The notes beneath the pieces were generated by a model. The model was given only the letters and a program-made list of their open reading frames with translations, had not been told where the DNA came from and did not search any database. From Acetobacter nitrogenifigens DSM 23921 = NBRC 105050 (GTDB lineage: Bacteria > Pseudomonadota > Alphaproteobacteria > Acetobacterales > Acetobacteraceae), in assembly GCF_000429165.1 (NCBI RefSeq), contig NZ_AUBI01000003.1:248001-312000 (forward strand): a stretch of 64,000 bases of DNA, written 5' to 3'. A program made the translations under genes and the position numbers. Shown in pieces: positions 17,469 to 26,957 of the stretch (its first letter is position 1; each line of letters starts with the position of its first letter).

Positions 17469-17977
17469 CTTCAGCACTTCGATTGTTTTTTTTGTTACTG
17501 GCGAAAATCCGGTGCGAGGTTTTTCTTCACCGGTTGTGCGATTGCAATGATGCACACTGCGCCCCCCGTCGTCATGTAGCTTTATTGTGTGCAGGCATGA
17601 TCAAAGGCGCCTGTGTCATCTTTACAACGTGCGCGTGCATCGAGGCGGCGCGAAGAGGTAAGTGCATAATCCATTATGCTTATGGAAAGTTCCCGACTTA
17701 AACAGTATTCTCTCGAAAACATGTCGCTGACGGAAGGTAACTATGGAGACGGTGGCGACTGACACGCCGTCTGGAAATTTTTCGCGGTTCCCTGCGTCAC
17801 AAAGATTTTTTATCCGCCTATTATGTTCGTAAATGTTTTTATTCGTTCAAGTAATCACCATCATACGACACGCGGGGGAGGTCCTTTGCGTCCATAGTGG
17901 AACGAAGAAAGGACTTCGATTCTTTGTTGGGGCGTGTATCGTTATTCGAACGAACGGATTTGCGTCGAGCTAACAGT
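17469..17977. other. Intergenic region upstream of the channel gene and downstream of dctA
   Basis: About 510 bases, clearly AT-richer than its surroundings. No convincing coding frame is present on either strand: short frames have no ribosome-binding site or protein-like composition. Downstream of the dctA stop only a weak CGAAG/CTTCG stem is visible. The left part should hold the promoter of the channel-permease operon, but no confident hexamer pair was found. Confidence 0.5.
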
Positions 17978-19333
17978 TTAGTGAAAGCGGTGTACAGTCG
18001 CCTCATCACGGGCTTCGTCTTCGATCGCGGCCGGGGTGAGTTCGGTCGGCGGCAGACGACCGGCAAGCGCGTCTGACAGACGCGCGCTGTCGAGTTGGTT
18101 CTCCCATTTCGCCACGACAATCGTTGCGACTGCGTTGCCGACGATATTGGTCAGGGAGCGGCACTCAGACATGAATTTGTCGATGCCGAGAATAAGGGCC
18201 ATGCCGGCGACCGGGACGCTGGGCACGACGGAGAGAGTCGCAGCAAGAGTGACGAATCCCGCGCCGGTGACGCCTGCAGCGCCTTTGGAGCTGACCATCG
18301 CCACCAGAAGCAGAGCGAGCTGCTCGCCGAAAGACAGATGGATGCCTGTCGCCTGTGCGATGAACAGGGCGGAGAGCGTCATGTAGATATTGGTGCCGTC
18401 CAGGTTGAACGAATATCCCATGGGTACGACAAGACCCACGATCGGTCGGGCGCAGCCTGCGGCTTCCAGCTTGGACATTAACGTCGGCAGGGCGGACTCG
18501 GATGAGCTGGTGCCGAGGACGATCAAAAGCTCTTCACGGATGTAGACAAGGAGACGAAAGATCGAAAACCCGCATACTCGCGCCACGACGCCCAGAACAA
18601 GCACGATGAACAGGATGGATGTCAGGTAGAACGTGCCGACCAGCCAGATCAGGCTGACGACGGAGCCGATGCCGAACTTTCCGATCGTGAAAGCCATTGC
18701 GCCAAACGCGCCTATAGGGGCGGCGAGCATCACGATGCGCACGACCCCGAATACGAGTTCGGTCAATTGACGGAACAAGTTGAGGACGGGTTCGCCGCGT
18801 GAGCCCATCTGTGACAGGCTGATGCCAAACACGACGGCTACGAACAGCACCTGGAGAATTTCGCCCGAGGTGAAGGCGCTTGCTGTGGTGGTTGGGATGA
18901 TCTGGAGGAGAAAATCAGTGAAGGAGTGATCGTGTGCGCGATCCACATAAGTGCTGACGCTGGCGGCGTCGAGGGAGTGGGGATCGACGTGCATGCCCCC
19001 TCCGGGGTGCACGACGTTGGCGACCACCATTCCGACTGCGAGAGCCAGCGTCGAGAAGACAAGAAAATACGCCATCGCCTTGGCGCCGATGCGACCGGCC
19101 TTGCCAAGGTCTCCCATCCCGGCGATGCCAGTAGAAACGGTGAGGAAGATCACCGGCGCGATGACCATCTTCACCAGCTTGATGAACGCGTCGCCCAATG
19201 GGCGCATGGAGGCGCCCAACTGTGGGGCGAATTGACCCAGCAGGACGCCCGCCACGACGGCGACGACGACCTGCACATACAGGCTCCTCCACAGAGGCGT
19301 GCGGGAACTGGGCTGGGGAGCGATCGCGTGCAT
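17978..19333 (-). CDS. dctA: C4-dicarboxylate:cation symporter
   Basis: Inner-membrane symporter for succinate, fumarate and malate. The 451-residue protein has the DAACS family signatures: [29 protein letters not shown], the serine-rich re-entrant loop [36 protein letters not shown] and the second loop [23 protein letters not shown] 19333 ([22 protein letters not shown]) aligns with known DctA N-termini although no good ribosome-binding site precedes it. It is divergent from rmuC. Together with the KgtP-like gene nearby it suggests organic-acid use. Confidence 0.94.
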   Translation of the reverse strand: MHAIAPQPSSRTPLWRSLYVQVVVAVVAGVLLGQFAPQLGASMRPLGDAFIKLVKMVIAPVIFLTVSTGIAGMGDLGKAGRIGAKAMAYFLVFSTLALAVGMVVANVVHPGGGMHVDPHSLDAASVSTYVDRAHDHSFTDFLLQIIPTTTASAFTSGEILQVLFVAVVFGISLSQMGSRGEPVLNLFRQLTELVFGVVRIVMLAAPIGAFGAMAFTIGKFGIGSVVSLIWLVGTFYLTSILFIVLVLGVVARVCGFSIFRLLVYIREELLIVLGTSSSESALPTLMSKLEAAGCARPIVGLVVPMGYSFNLDGTNIYMTLSALFIAQATGIHLSFGEQLALLLVAMVSSKGAAGVTGAGFVTLAATLSVVPSVPVAGMALILGIDKFMSECRSLTNIVGNAVATIVVAKWENQLDSARLSDALAGRLPPTELTPAAIEDEARDEATVHRFH

Positions 19334-19363
19334 GGATAAGGGGTACCATCTGCAGGGGCGTTT

Positions 19364-19603
19364 ATGGGGGCGCCGATCGTCTTTAATATTATCTGTTCGT
19401 TGTCGACCGGGTGTCGCGAAATTTCCGATAGCATCGTCCTCCGCCGACGCCAACCGCAGGGGTTCGGTCGGTCAGCGGTCGAGTTTCGAGGAAGGGCGGA
19501 TTGGTTTTTTATCGAGGAGAAAACGCCCTATCACGTGCTGGTCGCTCCGAACGCGTCGGTCGACGGCGTTCCTGAGGGCTGGTCGCTTTCTCGGAACGCG
19601 TAA
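19364..19603 (+). CDS. Possible short hypothetical protein
   Basis: A 79-codon frame in the 354-base spacer between divergent dctA and rmuC. AGGGG lies six bases before the ATG, and the second half ([20 protein letters not shown], then [11 protein letters not shown]) looks protein-like, whereas the first half does not. It may be a small gene, a remnant, or chance. The remainder of the spacer shows nothing else recognisable. Confidence 0.25.
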   Translation: MGAPIVFNIICSLSTGCREISDSIVLRRRQPQGFGRSAVEFRGRADWFFIEEKTPYHVLVAPNASVDGVPEGWSLSRNA

Positions 19604-19687
19604 AGTTGATACGTCCGTTGGACGGAAGCAGGAGGTTTGGCGGGGTATGGGGAGACAGTGTCTGGCGGGGCGAGCAGAGTGAGTCTC

Positions 19688-20914
19688 ATGCCGCCGGACG
19701 CGGGGACGGGAGCCGCGCTTCTCGCTGCGCTGGCTCTGGGTGGCTGGATCGGCGCGACGCTTGCGCGTCGCAAGCCAACTGGAGGAACCCCGGACAGCGA
19801 TCTCCTCGCGCGGTTATACGTGCTCGTGGAGCGAGAGGGCGTCGCCCGGCGCGCCGAGGCGGAGCATCACCTGGCACGGCTCGGCGAGATGGAGCGCGCG
19901 ATGCTCGCCCGGGTGGAGCAGATGCGGGCCGAGACGGCTGAGCGCCTTGGGCATATCGGCGGCAGTCTGGGGCGTGAGCAGGCGGAGGCGCGCGCCGCAT
20001 CTGCTGCGGCCCTGCGCGAAATGGCGGAAGCGAGCGCCGTGCAACTCGCCGCCATCCGGGGGGCGGTGACTGAGCAGCTTCACGCCGCAGTCGAAAAGCA
20101 GATGCAGACGTCGTTCCAGCGTGTGCTGGAACAATTTTCCGCCATGCAGAAGGCGATGGGCGAAGTGTCGGCCATGACGGCCCAGATCGGCGACCTCAAG
20201 CGCCTTTTCGGCAATGTGAAAACCCGGGGTGGTTGGGGCGAGGCGCAGCTTCGCGCCATTCTGGACGATATTCTTCCTCCCGGTGCCTACGAGGCCAACC
20301 GGCGGATCGGGCAGGGCGGGGAGGTCGTGGAGTTCGCTGTGCGGATGCCCGTGCGCGCCGCTGCGCCGCCGGTCCTCGCCATCGACAGTAAATTCCCGAC
20401 AGAGGCGTATGAGCGTCTGCTGGACGCCAGCGCGCAGGACGATCGAGAGGCCGAGCGCGCGGCGCGACGTGCGCTTGAGACAGCGATCCGGTTCGAGGCG
20501 CGGAAGATTGCTGCGAAATATATTTCGCCGCCCGAGACGGTTGAATTTGCTGTCCTCTATCTTCCGACCGATGGTCTATACGCAGAAGTCGCCCGTGCGC
20601 CGGGTCTGATCGACGAGATCGGCAGGACATGCAGGGTCCTGGTCATGGGGCCGTCCCTTACGCCGGCACTGCTGCGAACGATTCATCTCGGCTATGTCAC
20701 GCTTTCTCTCGAGGATCGTACAGAGGCTATCGCAAGCCTTCTTGGCGCGACCCGGCAGGAAATGCTGAAGATGGACGGGGTTCTCGAAAAACTTTCTCGA
20801 AATGCGCAGGCGATGTCTTCATCGATTGAAGACGCGCGTCGTCGGACAAGAGTGGTCGCGAGGCAGTTGCGTTCGCTGGATTCTGCTGAACAGACTGTCA
20901 ATGATGCGAATTGA
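19688..20914 (+). CDS. rmuC: DNA recombination protein RmuC
   Basis: Member of the RmuC family, which limits recombination-associated inversions and carries a nuclease-like core. The 408-residue protein has an N-terminal membrane anchor (about residues 8-25, LLAALALGGWIGATLA), a long coiled coil (about residues 40-170) and the conserved core: LKRLFGNVKTRGGWGEAQLRAIL, AIDSKFPTEAYERLL, AVLYLPTDGLYAEV, VMGPSLTPALLRTIHLGY. I prefer ATG 19688; GTG and TTG starts 9 and 51 bases upstream remain possible. Confidence 0.92.
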   Translation: MPPDAGTGAALLAALALGGWIGATLARRKPTGGTPDSDLLARLYVLVEREGVARRAEAEHHLARLGEMERAMLARVEQMRAETAERLGHIGGSLGREQAEARAASAAALREMAEASAVQLAAIRGAVTEQLHAAVEKQMQTSFQRVLEQFSAMQKAMGEVSAMTAQIGDLKRLFGNVKTRGGWGEAQLRAILDDILPPGAYEANRRIGQGGEVVEFAVRMPVRAAAPPVLAIDSKFPTEAYERLLDASAQDDREAERAARRALETAIRFEARKIAAKYISPPETVEFAVLYLPTDGLYAEVARAPGLIDEIGRTCRVLVMGPSLTPALLRTIHLGYVTLSLEDRTEAIASLLGATRQEMLKMDGVLEKLSRNAQAMSSSIEDARRRTRVVARQLRSLDSAEQTVNDAN

Positions 20915-20921
20915 TATGATT

Positions 20922-21103
20922 TCTTACTTATGCACTGCCAATCTTGTGATTGGCGGAGGGTTAGTCTGGTAGATTTTATGGGAAAAAATAATTACTTCGC
21001 ATTTATTTCATATATATATTGAAATTTAACTTGTAATATATTTAATAAATACAATATTTATGAGTAAAACTTTGTAATTGAAAATTTATTACCATAAGTA
21101 AGA
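20922..21103. mobile_element. MITE-like segment with terminal inverted repeats and GATT direct repeat
   Basis: A 182-base segment starts TCTTACTTATG and ends CATAAGTAAGA, an 11-base perfect inverted repeat. Directly outside both ends is the same four bases, GATT (20918-20921 and 21104-21107), as expected for a target-site duplication. The interior is very AT-rich, unlike the genes around it, and encodes nothing. This fits a miniature inverted-repeat element, but it is short and seen once here, so chance cannot be excluded. Confidence 0.4.
20937..20954 (+). terminator. Hairpin downstream of rmuC
   Basis: GCCAATC-TTGT-GATTGGC is a perfect seven-pair stem 23 bases after the rmuC stop, inside the MITE-like segment. 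No T-run follows, so termination is uncertain. It may instead belong to the element. Confidence 0.35.
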
Positions 21104-21306
21104 GATTTTATTGTTAAATCGGAAGAATTTTCGTATCGCGTCGACTTTACGGTGAGGCATCATTTTTCTGTAGCGACGATTTCGATGTGCATACGACGTA
21201 AGAGAAAGCATACTTTGCGGTAGCGAGCCGATTTGTCTTGTTAGGCAGGCGGGACAATCTGCGCGGCGCCAACAGCGCTTGCTCTGCTTCCATTTGGAAG
21301 TCTCGG

Positions 21307-21337
21307 AAAAAAAAGGGGACGCTGTTTAAGCGCCCCC
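21307..21337 (-). terminator. Rho-independent terminator of the TonB receptor gene
   Basis: Read on the minus strand, a GC-rich stem (GGGGGCGCT / AGCGTCCCC with one wobble pair) closes a short loop and is followed by eight consecutive T. It lies about 40 bases after the stop of the receptor gene that ends at 21375. This is a textbook intrinsic terminator. Confidence 0.85.
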
Positions 21338-21374
21338 CCTTCCTGCTTGAAGAAAATTTTAACAGAGTCTGGGA

Positions 21375-24374
21375 TCAGAAGTTGACGCCAGCCTGCAGGT
21401 AAACATAGCGACCGAGCATAAGCTCACTGTAGTTCTGGGCGCTGGTGTTGGTGGCTCCATCCGCGACGAAGGGCGCCTTTTTGTCGAGGATGTTGTTAAC
21501 GCCGCCCATGAAGTTCCAGCGACCGAGCTTGTAGTTGACTGTTACGTCGTGCGTGAAGATGCCCGGTGTCTTGCAGTAATAGTACTGGCTGCACGAGACG
21601 TCGTTTGTGCCGTCGTTCCACTTCATGCCGCCCGTGTAGGACATCATGTAGGTGAAGCTGAAATTGTCATGCGTCCACGTTGCTGAGGCATAGTCGCGCA
21701 CGCGCGGCATGCCGGCTCCGTAACCTTGGTAAAACAGACGCCCGGCGTAGTTGTACCAGGGCCCGCCAGGTTCGTTTTGCTGCAGGTAAGACACCAACTG
21801 CTGGAAGTTGTTGTTCAGCGTCAGGCTGTCGCGCATGCTCAAGCTAATGCGGTAGGAGAGATCGAAATCGATACCGCTTGTGCGCAGGCCACCGACGTTC
21901 TGGTAAACGTTTTCAACCGTCGTCAGCTGCTGGGCTGAGTTACGCGGATTGACGAACTGGCATTCATAAGAAGACGTGCCGGTCGCGCATGAATCGACGA
22001 TATATTGCGTTGGAAGCGTGCCGATCATGTTTTTCAGGGTGTAGTGCCAGTAGGTCACGCCAACGCGCAGACCAGGCGTCCACCGCGGGGTGATGACCGT
22101 TCCGATGGTGTAGGTGCGCGCCGTCTCGGGCTGCACTTTGGAGTTGCCGCCCTGCACGATCGGAATCTGCGAATTGGGCTGTTCAAAAGTCGCCGGATTT
22201 TTGATGCCCTGCTTCATGCAGTACGCCGTCACGGCTTCGCTGAGCGCGCCGTAGGTCGAAACCTGCGCGCACGGATCAATGGCGGAGGCGTAAGAGACGT
22301 TCTGGCCGCCATACAGCTCGGTCACCGAAGGCTGACGGAAAGACGTGCCCAACGTCGCCGAGAAGCTGATGTCCTGAACAGGCGCCCAGTCGATGCCGAC
22401 TTTCCACGTCTGCGTGCTGCCAAACGTGTTGTAATGCGACCAGCGGCCCTGTGCATCGATCATCAGGTTTTTGGCGAGGAACGCGTTATGAAGAAGCGTC
22501 ATCTTGCCTTCGAGATACACTTCGGTTGCGTCAAAGCCGCCGCCGGTGTTGCTCGAAGAGTTGCCTGAAGAATCGCCGCTGATATCGAGAGGATCGGCAT
22601 GGTAGCTCGCCTGCTCGCTGCGGTGTTCGATACCGCCGGCGATGCCAAGCGACCCACCGTTCTTCCAGGGCAGCTTCACGACCTGATCGTTATGAACGCG
22701 AGCGTTGAAGTCACGCAGCTGATAGTCGGCGTGATTGTGCTCGTTGAAGCGAACATAATCGGCAGCCTTTGAGCTGAGCGGGTCCATAGGGTTCGACAGA
22801 ACGCATCCAGCTGACGCCTGGCAGACGCTTGGATCATACGTGACGGCGCTGCCCGCGTCCGAAGGGTCAACCTGACTGATGCCATAAGTCTGCATCAGCT
22901 TGCGGTAATTGAGTTCATTGTTCGTGTTGAAGGTGGCCTGGCTGGAGCCATAGCCCATCGACACGTCGTATTCCCATTTGCCGACGATGTAACCCTTCGC
23001 GCCGGCGGTCACCTGATAGGTGTCCGACGCCGTATTCATCTCACGATTGCCGACGTCCGTGTAACGGCGGTACATATACGCGTTATCGCCCCAGGAGCTG
23101 CTGTAATAAGGCGCATTTTCGGGGAGGTAGAGAGGATTGGACAACGTGGAGGGGTAAACGCTGCCGGCCACAGGCATGCCGGCCATCTGCGAGTTTTGCG
23201 ACTCATGCGTGTACCACACGTTCGCGTAGAGCGTGACGTGCTTGTTTAGGTCGTAATGAGCGTCGCCGCCCAGATTGGACGTCTGAAGGTAAGACAGAAG
23301 GGAGGAGGGGCCGCCGTAATTGTAGCGATCAGATGAACTGAATGTACGATAACCGCCCTTGCCGTCGGGGACGACGCCGGCGCCAGGTGTGTTGTCGCCA
23401 AAAACACGTGACGTGGCTGAGTAACCCGAGCCATACGTAGGGCTGTCGCCAATCGCGGTGTTTTCCGTCCAGGGATTGGACAGATAGCCGCGATTTTTCT
23501 GCATCACGCCTTCCTGGGTCATGTACTGCCCGAAGACGGTGATGTTGCCTTTGCCATGATCGAAATTGAAGCCGTACTGGCCGGAGAGCTTGCCGGTCTT
23601 GTCGTCGCCGACATCGGTGATGCCGCCGCGTGCGGTGATGGTGCCGCCAGTAATGTTGTGCTTCAGCTTTACGTTGATAACGCCCGCGACAGCGTCGGCG
23701 CCGTACAGTTCTGAGCCGCCGTCCTTAAGGATTTCGACGCTCTCAATCATATCCGTCGGGATATTGTTCAGATTGGCGCAGGAGAAGCCACTGGCCATCG
23801 TCTGTGTCATGCGCTTCCCGTCGATCAGGACGAGAACGCGAGAGGAGCCGAGGTTACGGAGGTCGGTGCAGGAAAGACCTTCACCGCCATTCTGTACGGC
23901 GTTCGACGTTCCGCTGCTGCCGATAGAGGGCAGGCGTTGCAGATAATCGCCGAGGTTGGTGGCGGACGTCTGTTGGATGTCTTGCGACTTTACCACTTGA
24001 ACGGGGTTCGGGTTGTAACGGCCCGAGCGCAGGGCCGAACCGGTCACGACAACGTCTTCGCTCGTATTGGCCTCGAAAGGATGGCTGAGAGCGTCGCGCG
24101 TGCCTGCACGTGCTGCTGTGGGTTGTGCTGCGGGAACGACGGAGGCCGCTGCCGCACTGCGATTGGTCGTCGCGTTGTGCTGGAGCGTGGAGTGAGATGC
24201 CGCGCTCCGAGTGCGTTTTGCGTGGTGAGAGGTGGTGGACGTCGCCGCGTGAGAGGGCGTGGCGCAGACGACTGCAATGATTTGCGCAGATGCAAGAACG
24301 GTCGCTGCGAGCAGGCTTTTTCGACCGTTGCGTGTTACTCGCTTTTCGGCGCCAGGCGCGTGGATGGAATCCAT
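21375..24374 (-). CDS. TonB-dependent outer-membrane receptor (999 aa)
   Basis: Large energy-coupled outer-membrane receptor. It has a long signal region, a Ser/Ala/Thr-rich linker (residues 45-105), a TonB-box-like EDVVVTGSALRSGRYN, and a plug domain (about residues 120-240) with LGDYLQRLPSIG, GSSRVLVLIDGKRM, IPTDMIESVEILKDGGSELYGADAVAGVINV. The barrel ends in LQAGVNF with a terminal Phe. Cysteine pairs (GLSCTDL, GFSCANL) sit in the plug. The family includes CirA-like and sugar/peptide receptors; the ligand cannot be deduced. A clear intrinsic terminator follows. It is divergent from the two-component/efflux operon. Confidence 0.92.
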   Translation of the reverse strand: MDSIHAPGAEKRVTRNGRKSLLAATVLASAQIIAVVCATPSHAATSTTSHHAKRTRSAASHSTLQHNATTNRSAAAASVVPAAQPTAARAGTRDALSHPFEANTSEDVVVTGSALRSGRYNPNPVQVVKSQDIQQTSATNLGDYLQRLPSIGSSGTSNAVQNGGEGLSCTDLRNLGSSRVLVLIDGKRMTQTMASGFSCANLNNIPTDMIESVEILKDGGSELYGADAVAGVINVKLKHNITGGTITARGGITDVGDDKTGKLSGQYGFNFDHGKGNITVFGQYMTQEGVMQKNRGYLSNPWTENTAIGDSPTYGSGYSATSRVFGDNTPGAGVVPDGKGGYRTFSSSDRYNYGGPSSLLSYLQTSNLGGDAHYDLNKHVTLYANVWYTHESQNSQMAGMPVAGSVYPSTLSNPLYLPENAPYYSSSWGDNAYMYRRYTDVGNREMNTASDTYQVTAGAKGYIVGKWEYDVSMGYGSSQATFNTNNELNYRKLMQTYGISQVDPSDAGSAVTYDPSVCQASAGCVLSNPMDPLSSKAADYVRFNEHNHADYQLRDFNARVHNDQVVKLPWKNGGSLGIAGGIEHRSEQASYHADPLDISGDSSGNSSSNTGGGFDATEVYLEGKMTLLHNAFLAKNLMIDAQGRWSHYNTFGSTQTWKVGIDWAPVQDISFSATLGTSFRQPSVTELYGGQNVSYASAIDPCAQVSTYGALSEAVTAYCMKQGIKNPATFEQPNSQIPIVQGGNSKVQPETARTYTIGTVITPRWTPGLRVGVTYWHYTLKNMIGTLPTQYIVDSCATGTSSYECQFVNPRNSAQQLTTVENVYQNVGGLRTSGIDFDLSYRISLSMRDSLTLNNNFQQLVSYLQQNEPGGPWYNYAGRLFYQGYGAGMPRVRDYASATWTHDNFSFTYMMSYTGGMKWNDGTNDVSCSQYYYCKTPGIFTHDVTVNYKLGRWNFMGGVNNILDKKAPFVADGATNTSAQNYSELMLGRYVYLQAGVNF

Positions 24375-24406
24375 ATAGCGGGCCTTCTTTATACTAAATG
24401 AGTCTT

Positions 24407-24459
24407 CGACATGTGTCGGAATAGTGTTGCGTTTGCATCAACTGTGATGCTGCCGCAAC
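24407..24459. promoter_or_regulatory. Palindromes in the divergent receptor / response-regulator spacer
   Basis: Two dyads lie in the 236-base divergent spacer. CGACA-TG-TGTCG (24407-24418) is close to the receptor start. A nested pair follows: GTTGCG (24426-24431) with CGCAAC (24454-24459), enclosing GCATCA-ACTG-TGATGC (24435-24450). Both are candidates for regulator operators, for example of the adjacent OmpR-type protein. The symmetry is seen; the binding is inferred. Confidence 0.35.
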
Positions 24460-24610
24460 GTTACGTATCGGTGTGCGATCACTTGGCTTCATATAGTTGC
24501 AATATTGTCACTGAGTTGGTCATCGCTGTTACAGTGAGGCGCGCGGGGGGGCGTGAAATGAAAGCGATTTTAATGGTTCTGGTGCGAGCTTGAGGTCATC
24601 GGTCAATGTC

Positions 24611-25324
24611 ATGAGCGAATCAGGCAGGACGTACAGGCCCCGCGTCCTTCTCGTCGAGGACGACGGGGGCATCGCCCGGGAGATTTCCGAGGAATTGGAA
24701 AGCCGGGGGTTCGATGTGCTGGCGATCGAGGTCGGCGATCAGGGGCTGGAGCGCGCGCTTTCTGGCGAGTTCGACGTCATGGTCGTCGATCGCATGCTTC
24801 CGGCTCTCGATGGGCTGACGATGATCGAGACGCTGCGCGCGCGCGACATACGAATTCCTGTGCTCGTTCTGTCCGCGCTTTCGGCGGTTGACGACCGCGT
24901 GAGCGGCCTGAAAGCCGGTGGCGACGATTACCTGACGAAACCTTTCGCAATGGAAGAGCTGGTTGCGCGGATCGAGGCGCTGCTGCGGCGACCGGACGAC
25001 ACGCGCGTGACGGTGCTCAGAGTCGGTCCGATAATAATGGATTTGATTGATCGCACGGTCACGCGAGACGGGCGCGAGATAGAATTGCTGCCGCGCGAGT
25101 TCAGGTTGCTCGAGTATCTGATGCGGCGCCCCGCGCAGGTGCTGACACGCGCCATGATGCTGGAAGAGGTGTGGAACTACCGTTTCATACCCCAGACCAA
25201 CCTGGTGGACGTGCATATAGGCAAGCTGCGCCGGAAGGTGGACGGTCCGGACGAGGAGCCGATGATACATAGTATCCGCGGGTCCGGCTTTTCTCTCCGC
25301 GTGCCAGACGCGTCCGACGAATGA
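24611..25324 (+). CDS. OmpR-family response regulator
   Basis: DNA-binding response regulator, 237 residues. The receiver domain (residues 10-125) has the acidic pocket (VEDD), phospho-acceptor Asp60 in VMVVDRMLPALDG, and the LTKPF lysine. The winged-helix domain (about residues 140-235) contains LLPREFRLLEYLMRRPAQVLTRAMMLEEVW and the family-typical NLVDVHIGKLRRKVD and IRGSGFSLR. I used ATG 24611 (MSESGRTYRP); a TTG seven codons earlier is possible. It overlaps the kinase gene by four bases and heads the efflux operon, so it probably controls that operon. Confidence 0.93.
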   Translation: MSESGRTYRPRVLLVEDDGGIAREISEELESRGFDVLAIEVGDQGLERALSGEFDVMVVDRMLPALDGLTMIETLRARDIRIPVLVLSALSAVDDRVSGLKAGGDDYLTKPFAMEELVARIEALLRRPDDTRVTVLRVGPIIMDLIDRTVTRDGREIELLPREFRLLEYLMRRPAQVLTRAMMLEEVWNYRFIPQTNLVDVHIGKLRRKVDGPDEEPMIHSIRGSGFSLRVPDASDE

Positions 25325-26832
25325 GCGGCGCCTCCGCTCCGAAGGAGGCCCCATCGCGCGCGTTTTCCCGCAGGGAACTGACCCGGGCCGCGGGTTTTCG
25401 GCTGGCGCTCGGATTCGCTCTCGCCATGCTTGGGGCGATGGTCCTGCAATTCGCTCTTGTCTATGTCCAGATGACGTCGCTGGAGCACAGCCGGTCGGAT
25501 GCTCTGCTCCGCAGGGAGACGGCGCTGCTGCTGGCCATGCCGACGGAGCACATGAACTACGTCATCAGCGAGCGCTCCACGGACGATCTGCGTCTCATCA
25601 TCAACGCGGAAGGCGTGTTCACGTCTTCACGGGAGCGGATCGTCGGCGATCTGAAGGCGTGGCCGGAGGGACTGGTCGAGGACGGCATTCCCCATGACGT
25701 GACGGTGCAGCCGGAAGAGGGCGCGCCTTACGTCCTGCGCTTTATCGCCACGCGTATGCCGGATGGGCGCATTCTGGTGCTTGGTCGAAGCCGCCATATG
25801 CTTGGCGAGCAGAAACTCATGCTCAGGCGCGCTTCGCTGATAGCGGCGACGCCGGTCCTGCTCTTCGCCCTGATGGCGGGGTTGTGGCTCAGTCACCGGG
25901 CGTTGTCGCGCGTCAAGGAGATGCATGAGGCGGTGGACCGGATCATGCAAGGCGATATCCACGAACGCCTCCCGGCCGGGAGAGAACGGGACGACCTGCA
26001 ACGTCTGGCGGGCAGCGTGAACCGGATGCTCGATCGGCTTGAGCAGTTGATGCACGACATGCGGGAGGTCGGGAACGATATCGCGCATGACCTTCGCACA
26101 CCGCTTGCGCGCGTGCGCGCACGCCTTGATCGCGCGTTGACGGGAGCGAACGCGAACTCCGTCGAGGAACTGCACAAGGCGATCGGTCGGGCGATCGACG
26201 ATCTTGATCAGTCTTTCGGCATCATTACGGCGCTGCTGCGTATGGCGGAAATTGACAACGGCCGCCGCCGCGACGGCTTCGCCGCCGTCGATCTGGATGA
26301 TCTGGCTGGCGATATCATAGATTTGTACGAACCAATCGCAGAGAGCGAGGGGGTGGTGCTGCTGCGTGACGACGGGGCGCCACAGCGCAAGGGCGGCGTT
26401 GTGGATAGCGGGCACGTCTGGACGGCCGCCCGCGCCACGGAACAAAGGCAGGACAGCGTATCGCGGCCTCTTGTGGTGCATGGAGACCGGGATCTGCTGA
26501 TCGAGGTTCTGGCCAATCTCGTCGATAACGCGATCAAGTTCACCAAAGCTGGTGGTGAAGTGCGGGTGTCGGTCGGCCTGTGGAATGATCACCCGGCGCT
26601 GTCGGTTACGGATACAGGGCCGGGCGTGGCTCCTGAGGAGCGTGAGGCAGTGCTGACCCGTTTTTATCGTTCGGACAAGAGTCGCCATGTGCGCGGGAGC
26701 GGTTTGGGCCTGAGTCTTGTGTCATCTATACTGCGGTTGCATAACGCGCATGTGCGTATTGAAGATGCTCAGGCTGGGCGGCCGGAGCGTGGGGCCCGGT
26801 TCATTGCGGTTTTTTCTGCGCCCGCCAGATAG
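25321..26832 (+). CDS. Sensor histidine kinase with HAMP domain
   Basis: Membrane-bound partner of the preceding response regulator, 503 residues. There are two membrane helices (about residues 28-50 and 172-190) flanking a periplasmic sensor of about 120 residues, then a HAMP domain (191-245), the dimerisation/phosphotransfer helix with His256 in IAHDLRTPLARVRARL, and an ATPase domain with NLVDNAIKFTKAGG (N box), VTDTGPGVAPEE (G1) and RGSGLGLSLVSSI (G2). The architecture resembles envelope or metal-stress kinases next to RND pumps. Start ATG overlaps the regulator stop. Confidence 0.93.
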   Translation: MSGASAPKEAPSRAFSRRELTRAAGFRLALGFALAMLGAMVLQFALVYVQMTSLEHSRSDALLRRETALLLAMPTEHMNYVISERSTDDLRLIINAEGVFTSSRERIVGDLKAWPEGLVEDGIPHDVTVQPEEGAPYVLRFIATRMPDGRILVLGRSRHMLGEQKLMLRRASLIAATPVLLFALMAGLWLSHRALSRVKEMHEAVDRIMQGDIHERLPAGRERDDLQRLAGSVNRMLDRLEQLMHDMREVGNDIAHDLRTPLARVRARLDRALTGANANSVEELHKAIGRAIDDLDQSFGIITALLRMAEIDNGRRRDGFAAVDLDDLAGDIIDLYEPIAESEGVVLLRDDGAPQRKGGVVDSGHVWTAARATEQRQDSVSRPLVVHGDRDLLIEVLANLVDNAIKFTKAGGEVRVSVGLWNDHPALSVTDTGPGVAPEEREAVLTRFYRSDKSRHVRGSGLGLSLVSSILRLHNAHVRIEDAQAGRPERGARFIAVFSAPAR

Positions 26833-26957
26833 TTGGGCATCCGCCGAGCTAAGCTCTAAATGCTAATTTACTCGCTGCAACACTCTGTGGCTGGCATAGG
26901 CCGAGGCATGTTGACTGTGAACGTTTCTGTAAGGCGCGTGTCCGAGGTGACTGGATT

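Noticed and set aside
25627..26688. 353-codon minus-strand frame opposite the histidine kinase
   Set aside because: Shadow frame: the kinase motifs on the plus strand are all intact.
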